Of a stretch of 64,000 bases of DNA, positions 52,057-61,374 are shown piece by piece. Every line of letters starts with the position of its first letter. Position 1 is the stretch's first letter. Origin of the DNA: Shewanella psychromarinicola. GTDB lineage: Bacteria > Pseudomonadota > Gammaproteobacteria > Enterobacterales > Shewanellaceae. A model generated the notes under the pieces. It had not been told where the DNA came from. It worked only from the letters and a program-made list of their open reading frames with translations, and did no database searches. Location of the stretch: the NCBI RefSeq assembly GCF_003855155.1, contig NZ_CP034073.1:3596001-3660000 (forward strand), given 5' to 3'. Position numbers and translations under genes: made by a program.

Positions 52057-52140
52057 TGGTGTATTGAACCACCAATCCCTACCGCCGCGGTTACAAAAAG
52101 AGGGTAGTGCTACTCTTTTTACCAGCTGAGCTACGGGTGT
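52057..52140 (-). pseudogene. Decayed tRNA-Val-like copy C
   Basis: It begins with an intact 5' acceptor strand (ACACCCGTAGCTCAGCTGG on the minus strand), has an insertion near the D-arm (ACTCTTTTT), a ~19-base replacement of the anticodon loop (GCCGCGGTTACAAAAAGAG region) and a lost 3' acceptor and T-arm half. Placed first in the minus-strand order. Confidence 0.75.
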
Positions 52141-52325
52141 ATTACTTATTTTTAATAAAATCAAAAACTTTAAAACATCTCGCTTCAAAGTGGATGCTAT
52201 AGTAAGTGGGATAGCCTATAGCTTGCAAGCAAAAAAACCATTTTTATATCTAAATGGTGATTTGCTGTGCAACTTGCTTCAAGGTTAAGCAATGTTAAAT
52301 GGTTAACCTTGGTAATTTTCATAAT

Positions 52326-53687
52326 TTAGCCTATCTGACTAAATACCAAACCTTTCTTTTGAATGTACTTTAATCTTATTGCAAATAAAATTGCCGCCGA
52401 TGTTAATCCTGCAATTAACCCAATCCAAAATCCATGAGCGCCCATGGCAGGTCGAACAATGTCAGTATATCCCAACACATAACCTATGGTCATGCCAATA
52501 CACCAATACGAAAACAAGGTAATGTAAAACGCACTTCGAGTGTCTTTATAGCCTCTTAGCGCTCCTGCGGCGACAACTTGGATGGAGTCGGATGTTTGAT
52601 AAAATGCAGCAAGCATCATCAAGCTACCCGCTAAGGTAACCACTTCAGGATTATCATTATAGAGTAATGCGATCTCATGCCTAAAGGTCACCGTCAGTAG
52701 GGCGGTAAACACGGCCAAGACTAAAGACAAACCTAATCCAACTTTAGCGACAAGCGCTGATATCTCAGGTTGACCGCGACCAAGGTAATAACCAATACGA
52801 ATAGACACCGCAATACCAATAGATAATGGCAGCATAAATATGATTGAAGAGAAGTTAAGGGCTATTTGATGACTCGCCACTACATTGGCGCCAAGAGGCG
52901 CTAAAAATAACGCGATGACGGCAAATAGGCTGACTTCAAAAAATAATGCCATTGCAATTGGCATCCCCAGCTTTGTCATCGCCCACATGTTAGCTAAGTG
53001 CGGACGATAAAACTGTTTAAACGGTTCCAGCTCTTTAAAGGTTTTATCGACTAACATGTAAATGATCATGGCGGCTAACATAGCCCAAAACACAAGCGCT
53101 GTAGCTACACCACAACCCGCACCGCCCATTGCTGGAATACCAAAACCACCATAAATAAACACGTAATTGGCGGGTATATTGACGGCTAATCCAATAAAGC
53201 CAATCACCATCGTTGGCATAGTATAAGAAATACCCTCACTGCAACCGCGCAGTACTTGATACAACACGAAGGCCGGAGCGCCCCACAAAATAGCATCAAT
53301 ATAACCAACCGTTAACGCATGCAGCTTGGGTTCTAAATTCATTAGTTCGAGTAAATAAGTAGAAGATGTGAGAAAGAACATCACACCAATACCACCAATT
53401 ATGGCAATATATCCAGCCTGAAACAGTATCGCGGGAATGGCTTGCTGATTATTTGCACCATGATATTGTGCAAATACTGGCGTAAAAGACATGAGTAAAC
53501 CTTGAACAAATAAGATTGCAGGTAACCAAAGACTGGTGCCCACAGCAACTGCAGCCATGTCTACTGCGCTGACGCGGCCAGCCATAACGGTGTCAATAAA
53601 GCCCATCATGGTCTGAGTCACTTGTGCAATCAGTACCGGCAGCGCTAATTTTATCAAGCGTGAAATTTGAAACCCTGTATTATTCAT
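52326..53687 (-). CDS. norM: MATE-family multidrug efflux transporter (NorM-like)
   Basis: A 453-residue transporter with 12 hydrophobic segments in two repeats. The start at 53687 (MNNTGFQISRLIKLALPV) is chosen; the frame upstream would overlap the ribE gene on the other strand. LIAQVTQTMMGFIDTVMAGRVS, GASLW-like VGTSLWLPAILF and the second-repeat counterpart ANVVASHQIALNFSSIIFMLP are typical. It exports cationic drugs in exchange for sodium or protons. It diverges from ribE with about 30 bases between the starts. Confidence 0.9.
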   Translation of the reverse strand: MNNTGFQISRLIKLALPVLIAQVTQTMMGFIDTVMAGRVSAVDMAAVAVGTSLWLPAILFVQGLLMSFTPVFAQYHGANNQQAIPAILFQAGYIAIIGGIGVMFFLTSSTYLLELMNLEPKLHALTVGYIDAILWGAPAFVLYQVLRGCSEGISYTMPTMVIGFIGLAVNIPANYVFIYGGFGIPAMGGAGCGVATALVFWAMLAAMIIYMLVDKTFKELEPFKQFYRPHLANMWAMTKLGMPIAMALFFEVSLFAVIALFLAPLGANVVASHQIALNFSSIIFMLPLSIGIAVSIRIGYYLGRGQPEISALVAKVGLGLSLVLAVFTALLTVTFRHEIALLYNDNPEVVTLAGSLMMLAAFYQTSDSIQVVAAGALRGYKDTRSAFYITLFSYWCIGMTIGYVLGYTDIVRPAMGAHGFWIGLIAGLTSAAILFAIRLKYIQKKGLVFSQIG

Positions 53688-53717
53688 TAAAAAACCTATA
53701 ACGGAACGAGATAAAAT

Positions 53718-54332
53718 ATGTTTACTGGTATAGTTCAAGCCACTTGTGAGGTGGTCTCAATTAACAATGCTACAGGTCTTAAAACCTTTGAAATCGCTAT
53801 GACGCCAGAGTTAACACAAGGATTAGTAACAGGTGCTAGCGTAGCCAATAATGGTGTTTGCCTTACTGCTACCAAGATACTAAATGATAAGGTTTTTTTC
53901 GATGTAATGGAAGAGACATTAGCCGTAACTAACCTAGGTAATACCAATGTCGGTGATAGGATAAACATTGAACGTTCGTTAACGTTTGGGTCCGAAATCG
54001 GTGGGCATATTTTATCAGGTCATGTGCATACTCTGGCCACAGTAAAAGCCGTGAGTAACACCGACGAGCACTATAATATAGAACTGCAAGTTAATCCGCA
54101 GTGGATGAACTACATATTTTATAAAGGCTTTGTTGGAATTAACGGCTGTAGCTTAACGGTTGGTAAGCTCACTGACAATGGATTTATGCTGCATTTAATT
54201 CCTGAAACGTTAAAGCTGACCAATTTGGACGATTGCACCGTTGGCAGTAGGATTAATATCGAAATTGACAGTCAAACGCAGGTTATCGTTGATACCGTTG
54301 AGCGCATTTTGGCTAATAAGCAACTTGCGTAA
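53718..54332 (+). CDS. ribE: Riboflavin synthase, alpha subunit
   Basis: A 204-residue enzyme with two homologous barrel domains. The N-terminus MFTGIVQATCEV is diagnostic, and GGHILSGHVHT (first repeat) with FVGINGCSLTVGKL (second) form the lumazine sites. It dismutates two 6,7-dimethyl-8-ribityllumazine molecules to riboflavin and a pyrimidine product. The ATG at 53718 is followed by no other rib gene, so it is monocistronic. It diverges from norM, an arrangement known in Shewanella and Vibrio. Confidence 0.96.
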   Translation: MFTGIVQATCEVVSINNATGLKTFEIAMTPELTQGLVTGASVANNGVCLTATKILNDKVFFDVMEETLAVTNLGNTNVGDRINIERSLTFGSEIGGHILSGHVHTLATVKAVSNTDEHYNIELQVNPQWMNYIFYKGFVGINGCSLTVGKLTDNGFMLHLIPETLKLTNLDDCTVGSRINIEIDSQTQVIVDTVERILANKQLA

Positions 54333-54399
54333 ATAAGCCACTCGTCATAAAGTGCCATAACTTGCTTGCTTCGCAGATTAAGCAGGCAAGTGCTATGGA

Positions 54400-54600
54400 T
54401 TAATAAATTTGTTCATCGTCTGAATCGATATGAAGTTCTATTTTTCTACGATTATCATCTAGATGCATCCGAATGTGGATTGGATTACAACAAATACGAC
54501 AGTCGTCATAATATTCTTGATCTCCTGAACTGGCATCTAAAGTGACATATTGATTATGCCCGCAATGGGGGCAACAAATGGCGCGCGAAAGCAGTCTCAT
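54400..54600 (-). CDS. CPXCG motif-containing cysteine-rich protein
   Basis: A 66-residue protein. AICCPHCGHNQYVTLDASSG carries a CPHCG pair and YDDCRICCNPIHIRM the second pair of cysteines, a small zinc-ribbon-like fold. The C-terminal half is acidic (DSDDEQIY). The family is common in marine gammaproteobacteria and its function is unknown. Confidence 0.9.
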   Translation of the reverse strand: MRLLSRAICCPHCGHNQYVTLDASSGDQEYYDDCRICCNPIHIRMHLDDNRRKIELHIDSDDEQIY

Positions 54601-55079
54601 AACTAATACTCCTCACTGACTCGTTATTAACAAGTATAGTGAGCATTTAGCATTTTGGATCATTCCTATGAATGATTCTATCAAATCAAAATAATTTTCA
54701 TTCAAGATGAAGATTAATGACATTTTATTTAATAATATTGCTTATAATCAGATAGTAATGCTATCAATATAATTCACTGGTAATTAAATCGGTAATTAAA
54801 TCGGTAATTAAATCGCCACATTGTATAAACAGTGACTGCGGCGCAGCGACTCGATCGAGATTGCACTCGTTAAATAATCGCTAATAACATTAGCCAGCTT
54901 CTTTTCATTTAATTTAGCAAAAAACACCATTTATACCTGTTATTCATCCCGTCATGGTTGCGCCATAATCCGCTTATCACATAGAATAGAGACCTGCGTT
55001 TTTGGGTAACTAAGACTCCTGTACTGTCTTGATTTCATTAGCGTGTCACTCGTTCAAAAAGAACATACTTAATTACCAT
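54601..55079. other. Upstream region of thrS
   Basis: About 480 bp, AT-rich. It holds a 12-bp tandem repeat at 54779-54814. The thrS promoter must lie here, but I cannot pick one -10/-35 pair with confidence. Confidence 0.4.
54779..54814. repeat. Tandem repeat GGTAATTAAATC, three units
   Basis: Three perfect 12-bp units in a row in the non-coding region between the CPXCG and thrS genes. Confidence 0.9.
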
Positions 55080-55113
55080 GTGGCCCTACGTGTGGGTCAC
55101 CACTGGACAAGGA
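55080..55113 (+). promoter_or_regulatory. Candidate thrS translational operator (anticodon-arm mimic) and ribosome site
   Basis: GTGGCCC (55080-55086) and GGGTCAC (55094-55100) form a 7-bp stem with one G-T pair, and the loop TACGTGT has exactly 7 bases with CGT (55089-55091) in the anticodon position. In E. coli the thrS leader mimics the tRNA-Thr(CGU) anticodon arm so that ThrRS represses its own translation. The ribosome site AAGGA follows at 55109-55113 and the ATG at 55120. Confidence 0.7.
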
Positions 55114-55119
55114 ATTTTC

Positions 55120-57048
55120 ATGCCTATTATTACATTGCCTGATGGCAGCAAACGTGAGTTTGCCAATCCTGTATCGACTCTTGATGTTGCATTAGACATC
55201 GGCCCTGGTTTAGCTAAAGCGTGTATTGCTGGCCGAGTAAATGGTGAGCTAAAAGATGCAACAGACTTAATCACTGCAGATTCAGAGTTAGCTATCATTA
55301 CGGCTAAAAACGAAGAGGGTGTTGAAATTCTTCGCCATTCTTGTGCCCATTTATTAGGTCACGCGATCAAACAAATGTGGCCTGAAACCAAAATGGCGAT
55401 TGGCCCTGTAATCGATAACGGATTTTATTACGACATCGATTTAGATCATAAGCTGACGCATGAGGATATCGAAGCCTTAGAAAAGCGCATGCTTGATTTA
55501 GCAAAAACTAACTACGATGTGGTTAAAGAAGTTGTGTCTTGGCAACAGGCTCACGATGCATTTAGTGCTCGTGGCGAAGAATATAAAGTTGCCATTCTTG
55601 ATGAAAATATCAGTAAAGACGCAACACCTGCGCTGTATAACCACGAAGAATACATTGATATGTGTCGTGGACCGCATGTACCTAACATGCGTTTTTGTCA
55701 GCATTTTAAATTGATGAGTGTTGCTGGTGCATACTGGCGTGGTAACTCAGATAACAAAATGCTACAACGTATATATGGTACTGCTTGGGCAGATAAAAAA
55801 GCGTTGAAAACCCATTTAGTGCGCTTAGAAGAAGCCGCTAAGCGTGACCATCGTAAAATTGGTAAGCAATTAGATTTGTACCACATGCAAGAAGAAGCAC
55901 CTGGAATGGTGTTTTGGCATAACGATGGTTGGAGCATATTTTTGGAGCTTGAGAAGTTCATTCGCCAAAAGCTAGGTCAATACACTTATCAAGAAGTGAA
56001 AGGCCCACTGATGATGGATCGTGCATTGTGGGAACGTTCTGGCCACTGGGATAAATACGCAGATGCCATGTTCACGACTAACAGCGAAAACCGTGAATAC
56101 GCTATTAAGCCAATGAACTGCCCAGGACATGTACAGATTTTTAACCAAGGGTTAAAATCTTATCGAGACTTGCCATTACGTATGGCTGAATTTGGTTGTT
56201 GTCATCGTAACGAACCATCAGGTTCACTTCACGGTTTAATGCGCGTACGTGGTTTTACCCAAGACGACGCTCATGTTTTTTGTACTGATGATCAAGTTCA
56301 ACAAGAAGTGAGTGCATGTATCCAAATGGTATATGACACATACGCGACATTTGGTTTCGACAACATCGAGGTTAAACTGTCAACGCGCCCTGAAAAACGT
56401 ATTGGCGACGATGACATGTGGGACCGCGCTGAAGAGGCATTAAAGCAAGCACTTGCCAATAATAATATTGAATTTGAAATATTACCCGGTGAAGGTGCGT
56501 TTTATGGCCCAAAAATCGAATTTACTTTGCATGACTGTTTAGATCGTGCATGGCAATGTGGTACAGTACAACTCGATTATGCATTACCGAATCGTTTAGG
56601 CGCGACTTATGTCGCAGAAGACAACAGTCGCCAGACGCCAGTAATGATCCATCGTGCTATTTTAGGTTCTTTAGAACGTTTCATAGGTATCTTGATAGAA
56701 GAATACGCGGGTAAATTTCCAACATGGCTTGCTCCAACGCAAGTGGTTGTAATGAATATTACCGATAAACAAGCTGTTTATGTTGAAGAAATCGTTAAAT
56801 TCTTCAAAGAACAGGGTATTCGGACATCTTTTGACTTGAGGAATGAGAAAATAGGCTTTAAGATACGCGAACACACTCTAAGACGTGTGCCTTATTTATT
56901 GGTCGTTGGTGATCAAGAAATGGAAAATAAGGAAGTAGCGGTGCGTACACGTGACGGTATCGATTTAGGCAAGTTAAAACTAGAAGATTTCGCCGCGATG
57001 ATACGTCAACAGATTTCGCTCCGTAGTCTCAAATTGTTGGAGGAATAG
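55120..57048 (+). CDS. thrS: Threonyl-tRNA synthetase
   Basis: A 642-residue class II synthetase, the same length as in E. coli. Domains in order: TGS ([14 protein letters not shown]), the editing domain with [10 protein letters not shown] and CRGPH (His/Cys metal and editing site), the catalytic core with [32 protein letters not shown] and DYALP, and the C-terminal anticodon domain ([14 protein letters not shown]). The start at 55120 has AAGGA 6 bases upstream; an in-frame ATG at 55078 lies inside the operator hairpin region. It leads the operon thrS-infC-rpmI-rplT. Confidence 0.97.
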   Translation: MPIITLPDGSKREFANPVSTLDVALDIGPGLAKACIAGRVNGELKDATDLITADSELAIITAKNEEGVEILRHSCAHLLGHAIKQMWPETKMAIGPVIDNGFYYDIDLDHKLTHEDIEALEKRMLDLAKTNYDVVKEVVSWQQAHDAFSARGEEYKVAILDENISKDATPALYNHEEYIDMCRGPHVPNMRFCQHFKLMSVAGAYWRGNSDNKMLQRIYGTAWADKKALKTHLVRLEEAAKRDHRKIGKQLDLYHMQEEAPGMVFWHNDGWSIFLELEKFIRQKLGQYTYQEVKGPLMMDRALWERSGHWDKYADAMFTTNSENREYAIKPMNCPGHVQIFNQGLKSYRDLPLRMAEFGCCHRNEPSGSLHGLMRVRGFTQDDAHVFCTDDQVQQEVSACIQMVYDTYATFGFDNIEVKLSTRPEKRIGDDDMWDRAEEALKQALANNNIEFEILPGEGAFYGPKIEFTLHDCLDRAWQCGTVQLDYALPNRLGATYVAEDNSRQTPVMIHRAILGSLERFIGILIEEYAGKFPTWLAPTQVVVMNITDKQAVYVEEIVKFFKEQGIRTSFDLRNEKIGFKIREHTLRRVPYLLVVGDQEMENKEVAVRTRDGIDLGKLKLEDFAAMIRQQISLRSLKLLEE

Positions 57049-57051
57049 GTC

Positions 57052-57594
57052 ATAAAGATCAAAAGAACAGCAGGGCGACAGCCGGCCCCTAATAGAATCA
57101 ATGATGAAATCACTGGTGTACCTGAAGTCCGTTTATCAGGTTTAGATGGTGAACCAATTGGTATATTAAGTATAAAAGAAGCTCAGAACGTTGCAGATGA
57201 AGCCGGAGTTGATCTTGTCGAGATCAGTCCCAATGCTGAGCCTCCTGTCTGTCGCATCATGGACTACGGTAAGTTCCTTTTTGATAAAGCGAAAGCTCAA
57301 AAGGAACAAAAGAAGAAGCAGAAACAGGTCCAGGTTAAGGAAATTAAATTCCGACCTGGAACTGATGATAACGACTATCAGGTAAAACTACGCAACCTGA
57401 TTCGTTTTCTAGAAGATGGGGACAAAGCGAAAATTACGCTGCGTTTCCGTGGTCGCGAAATGGCACACCAAAACCTAGGTATGGATCTTTTGAACCGTAT
57501 CAAGGCCGATTTGGAACCGTATGCGGTTGTCGAATCTTTCCCTAAAATGGAAGGTCGTCAAGCAATTATGGTGCTAGCACCTAAAAAGAAATAG
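57052..57594 (+). CDS. infC: Translation initiation factor IF-3 (non-canonical start ATA or ATC)
   Basis: The frame 57052-57594 encodes 180 residues: [19 protein letters not shown] (N-domain), [20 protein letters not shown], then a basic linker ([16 protein letters not shown]) and the C-domain ([14 protein letters not shown] to VLAPKKK). There is no ATG, GTG or TTG near the N-terminus. ATA at 57052 lies 8 bases after GGAGG of the thrS tail and 3 bases after its stop; ATC at 57058 is the alternative. E. coli infC starts with AUU and is repressed by IF-3 itself, which discriminates against such starts. The first in-frame ATG is at 57259 and would cut off the N-domain. Confidence 0.93.
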   Translation: MKIKRTAGRQPAPNRINDEITGVPEVRLSGLDGEPIGILSIKEAQNVADEAGVDLVEISPNAEPPVCRIMDYGKFLFDKAKAQKEQKKKQKQVQVKEIKFRPGTDDNDYQVKLRNLIRFLEDGDKAKITLRFRGREMAHQNLGMDLLNRIKADLEPYAVVESFPKMEGRQAIMVLAPKKK

Positions 57595-57616
57595 TAGGGC
57601 AACCTAAAGTAGTAAA

Positions 57617-57636
57617 AGTCTCTTGAGGCTTTTGCT
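57617..57636 (+). promoter_or_regulatory. Hairpin before rpmI, possible L20-type leader
   Basis: AAAAGTCT and AGGCTTTT pair (8 bp with one G-T) around CTTG, 40 bases before the rpmI ATG. In E. coli the infC-rpmI space carries the L20 translational operator, but the specific pseudoknot was not demonstrated here. Confidence 0.35.
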
Positions 57637-57676
57637 CGCCTTACGTTTATTAACGTCCCAATGCGGAGTTTTAGAA

Positions 57677-57871
57677 ATGCCTAAAATGAAAACAGACAAG
57701 GGTGTAGCGAAGCGTTTTAAGAAAACCGCTAATGGTTTCAAGCGCAAGCAAGCACACTTACGTCACATTTTGACCAAGAAAAGCACTAAGCGTAAGCGTC
57801 ACTTACGTGCTAAATGTTTAGTTGCTAAGTCTGACGTTCCAGCAATCGCGCGTCAATTACCATACGCTTAA
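57677..57871 (+). CDS. rpmI: 50S ribosomal protein L35
   Basis: A 64-residue basic protein. [20 protein letters not shown] and [15 protein letters not shown] are the L35 signatures. The ATG at 57677 is chosen because GGAG lies 9 bases before it; the frame is open further upstream. It follows infC by 82 bases and precedes rplT by 16, the standard operon. Confidence 0.97.
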
Positions 57872-57887
57872 TTTAGGAGTTTAGAAA

Positions 57888-58244
57888 ATGCCAAGAGTTA
57901 AGCGTGGTGTAACCGCACGTGCTCGTCACAAGAAAGTTTTAAAATTAGCTAAAGGTTATTATGGCGCTCGTAGCCGTACTTACCGTGTTGCTGTTCAGGC
58001 AGTAACAAAAGCTGGTCAATATGCTTACCGTGATCGTCGTCAGAAAAAACGTCAATTCCGTCAGTTATGGATTGCACGTATTAATGCAGCGTCTCGTCAA
58101 AATGGTCTGTCTTACAGCCGTTTCATTAACGGCTTGAAAAAGGCGTCTATTGAAATCGATCGTAAGATTTTGGCTGACATCGCTGTTTTCGACAAAGTTG
58201 TTTTTGCAATTTTAGTTGAAAAAGCAAAAGAAGCGTTAAACTAA
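57888..58244 (+). CDS. rplT: 50S ribosomal protein L20
   Basis: A 118-residue basic protein with the family N-terminus [35 protein letters not shown] and the C-terminal globular part ([27 protein letters not shown]). It binds 23S rRNA early in 50S assembly and in E. coli represses rpmI-rplT translation. AGGAG is 8 bases before the ATG. Confidence 0.97.
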   Translation: MPRVKRGVTARARHKKVLKLAKGYYGARSRTYRVAVQAVTKAGQYAYRDRRQKKRQFRQLWIARINAASRQNGLSYSRFINGLKKASIEIDRKILADIAVFDKVVFAILVEKAKEALN

Positions 58245-58263
58245 GTAATTAGTTGGTCGCTTT

Positions 58264-58293
58264 AAAAAGAGGAGCCTTCGGGTTCCTTTTTTT
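58264..58293 (+). terminator. Rho-independent terminator of the thrS operon
   Basis: AAAAAGAGGAGCC pairs with GGTTCCTTTTTTT around a TTCG tetraloop, with T7 at the end. It is about 20 bases after the rplT stop. Confidence 0.88.
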
Positions 58294-58746
58294 ATATCTG
58301 CTACAAAGTAAGCTTCTTGCCATACAATGCCTCTCACCATTTCATGCCTGCCACTTTCAGAGGTGATCTCAACTACAGACATGATAGTTGATAGAACAAT
58401 ACCATTGAGCATACTTCGATCTATTTATATCCCAAACTTGTGATTTATTAATCAGACACCTCTACTCGTCAAACACTGCAATATTGTCAATGGATCCAAT
58501 GCGGTTAGCCCGACAAAGAACTATTTTATGTTTATTTACTATCGCAAGTTAAAGTTCGTTAGCAGTATAAAAAGTGAAAATGACCACATATTTAATGAAA
58601 TTAGCATTATAATGTACATAAAATTGAGGATTGTTTAACTTTTAATGAACTTTGTATCAACTATTAAAAGTCTCACTACTCACCGCTGGCATACAGTGGT
58701 ATAACTAAATATATTTTCTCCATTCACTTCACTTAGGATAGTTGTA
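58294..58746 (+). other. Intergenic region upstream of the aminotransferase gene
   Basis: 453 bp, AT-rich toward its 3' end. It should hold the aminotransferase promoter. No ORF, repeat or named operator is evident. Confidence 0.45.
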
Positions 58747-59940
58747 ATGATCTTCTCTCAAGTCACGCTTGCTCCAGCAGACCCCATTTTAGGCTTAACG
58801 GATGCATTTAAAGCAGATGCTCGCCCTCACAAAGTCAACTTAGGGGTAGGTATTTATAAAGATGAAGCAGGGCAAACGCCTATATTATCTTCTGTAAAAA
58901 AAGCTGAAGCCATTTTACTTGAAACCGAAAAGACCAAGAATTATCTCGGTATTGAAGGTGTACAAGCTTACAATCAAGTTGTTCAAGATTTATTGTTTGG
59001 TCCTCAGAGTAATATTATTGCAAATAAACGTGCCGTTACAGCACAAGCACCCGGTGGTACAGGTTCATTACGGGTGGCTTCAGAATTTCTGGTCCGCAAT
59101 ACACGCTCAACAACAATTTGGGTCAGTAATCCTACTTGGGCTAATCACAAGAATATTTTTGAAACCGCAGGCTTAACGGTTAAAGAATACCGTTACTACA
59201 AGGCTGAAACTCATGACATGGATTTCGACGCCATGTTGGCTGATTTAGCGAATGCCAATGCGGGAGATGTGATATTACTTCATGGTTGCTGTCATAACCC
59301 AACCGGTATCGACTTATCGATTGAACAATGGAAGCAAGTCGCGAACATTTGTGTAGAAAAATCTTTGCTACCGTTATTTGATTTTGCTTACCAAGGGTTT
59401 GGTGCTGGTATTGAAGAAGACGCCCAAGGTCTGCGCGCTGTTGCTTCTGTGGTGCCAGAGCTATTAATTGCTAACTCATTTTCTAAAAACTTTGGTTTGT
59501 ATAACGAACGTATTGGTGCTGTCACTATCGTTGCAGAAAATCAAGATGATGCTGTTAGAAGCTTTAGCCAAATCAAAAAAAATATTCGTGCCAATTACTC
59601 TAATCCTCCGGCACACGGTGGGTTGATTGTTAGCACTATTTTATCTGATAAGGCACTGCGCCAAGAATGGGAAGCCGAGCTGACTCTAATGCGTGAACGT
59701 ATTGCAGACATGCGCAGCTTATTTGTTGAAAGTCTCAAAGCTGAAGGCGTAAAACAGGATTTTAGTTTTATCTCGCGTCAAAATGGCATGTTCAGTTTTT
59801 CAGGTTTAAATAAAAGCCAAGTTGCCCGTTTAAAAGATGAATTCGCTATTTATATTGTCGGTTCTGGTCGTATTAGCGTTGCAGGTTTAACGAAAAACAA
59901 TATGCCCGCTGTGTGTAAAGCGATTGCACAAGTGATTTAA
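58747..59940 (+). CDS. Aspartate/aromatic amino-acid aminotransferase (AspC/TyrB type)
   Basis: A 397-residue PLP enzyme of fold type I, class I. Signatures: [18 protein letters not shown] at the N-terminus, [45 protein letters not shown], and [15 protein letters not shown] with the PLP lysine. The length and motifs are those of the AspC/TyrB group; which of aspartate or aromatic acids is preferred cannot be told. AGGA is 8 bases before the ATG. It ends at the terminator at 59956. Confidence 0.93.
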   Translation: MIFSQVTLAPADPILGLTDAFKADARPHKVNLGVGIYKDEAGQTPILSSVKKAEAILLETEKTKNYLGIEGVQAYNQVVQDLLFGPQSNIIANKRAVTAQAPGGTGSLRVASEFLVRNTRSTTIWVSNPTWANHKNIFETAGLTVKEYRYYKAETHDMDFDAMLADLANANAGDVILLHGCCHNPTGIDLSIEQWKQVANICVEKSLLPLFDFAYQGFGAGIEEDAQGLRAVASVVPELLIANSFSKNFGLYNERIGAVTIVAENQDDAVRSFSQIKKNIRANYSNPPAHGGLIVSTILSDKALRQEWEAELTLMRERIADMRSLFVESLKAEGVKQDFSFISRQNGMFSFSGLNKSQVARLKDEFAIYIVGSGRISVAGLTKNNMPAVCKAIAQVI

Positions 59941-59955
59941 CATTAGTGACAGATT

Positions 59956-59984
59956 AAAAAAGGCTGCACTATGCAGCCTTTTCT
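59956..59984 (+). terminator. Rho-independent terminator after the aminotransferase
   Basis: AGGCTGCA (59961-59968) pairs with TGCAGCCT (59972-59979), preceded by A5 and followed by T3. Works in both directions, as it also faces the convergent gene at 60144. Confidence 0.85.
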
Positions 59985-60143
59985 ATTATCTGTGCACCAT
60001 AATCTTGTTGTCATTGGTGAATGCGAGTTCGAGTCGGTTATTCGAATTAGATATCGATTCAAATCCAGTTTGACCCCATAGCAATACTTAGCAGGATCAT
60101 TCTCTAGTCAATACTCTATTTTGGCAGCACTAACAGATACATT

Positions 60144-61106
60144 CTATGCAGTAGCTGAAAGTATTTTAGTCAAATCAATGGCTTTACTATTTGATTGGTA
60201 TGATCCACACACTTGGCTAATGGCCTCAGCTAACGCTAGTTTATCGTGTAAACCAGGATGATGCTGGCTTACTAACGGAAAATGATTAAAACGAACCCCA
60301 TTCACTTCGGAGCAAGCGAGCTCAATCTTATTGCCATGCTGAATAACATCGGCGATGACTTCCTTGCCTATAAGCTGGTTGAACCAAGCAATTTTATCTT
60401 CGATGCTAAAGGTGCTTGCTGGTGAATATTCGGGCGTTAAATTATCCACTAAAATAACATGCGCTTGAGAGTCTCGAATACTCTTGGTTAGCTGAGGGAT
60501 CAATAACGGTGGCAGTATACTGGTTAAAAAACTGCCAGGGCCGATGATAATTAAATCGGCTTCAGCGAGTGCATAGCACGCCTCTGATGTTGCTTCGACT
60601 TCAGGCTCTAATGATAATGCAATCGGCGCTTCTTTCATGCCGTCGACATTAAGTTCGCCAAAGACTTTGTTGCCACAATGCGTAAGTGCAACAAGATGAG
60701 TTGAAGCTTCAGACATCGGAATAATTTGCGTCTCAATTTTAAGTAAGCCACGAATTAAATTTACCGCTTCAAGCGGTCTTACACAAAGTTGATCGAGTGC
60801 GTGTAAAACCAGATTACCTAAATTATGCCCAGAAAGTTCATTATCACCCGTGAAACGATGATCGAATAACATCGAACCTAACGATGGCCTTAGGGCCAGA
60901 TGGGAAAGACAATTACGTAAATCTCCCCACGCTATAGTTTGTTGATCCTGCCTCAGCCGACCGGTAGATCCACCATTATCAGTGGTTGCAACAATCCCTG
61001 TTAATCTTGGGCCTAAAAAAGATAAAGCGGCAAGAATACGGCCTAATCCATGCCCGCCACCTATGGCTACCACATGATGATAATTATTGAGTTTTTGATC
61101 CAACAT
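60144..61106 (-). CDS. YvcK/CofD-like protein (gluconeogenesis factor family)
   Basis: A 320-residue protein of the CofD-like (YvcK) family, as E. coli YbhK. VAIGGGHGLGRILAALSF is the nucleotide-binding glycine motif near the N-terminus, followed by TDNGGSTGRLRQD, WGDLRNCLSHLA and GPGSFLTSILPPLL. YvcK homologues bind UDP-sugars and affect carbon use and cell shape in Bacillus; the role in this group is unsettled. Single gene, minus strand. Confidence 0.9.
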   Translation of the reverse strand: MLDQKLNNYHHVVAIGGGHGLGRILAALSFLGPRLTGIVATTDNGGSTGRLRQDQQTIAWGDLRNCLSHLALRPSLGSMLFDHRFTGDNELSGHNLGNLVLHALDQLCVRPLEAVNLIRGLLKIETQIIPMSEASTHLVALTHCGNKVFGELNVDGMKEAPIALSLEPEVEATSEACYALAEADLIIIGPGSFLTSILPPLLIPQLTKSIRDSQAHVILVDNLTPEYSPASTFSIEDKIAWFNQLIGKEVIADVIQHGNKIELACSEVNGVRFNHFPLVSQHHPGLHDKLALAEAISQVCGSYQSNSKAIDLTKILSATA

Positions 61107-61374
61107 AATCTGTTCTCAAGTCCTTGAGTTGTTGAATAAGACGATATGCAGTCGATAAAGACTGCCCAGTTATCACGTTCAATCAATGTTAACTGTATAT
61201 GGTCATTAAAGTGTAATTATTTTTCCGTTTTGCTGCCTATATTGGTCACAATCGGGACCCAAAGCCGATAAGCACCCCATCCACAAAAGCGCTTTACTGT
61301 ATCCTATCGGTCATTAAGGTTATAATTAACGAGATTAGTAAGTTGAAAATGAGTTTTTGATAAGGCAGGTACTA

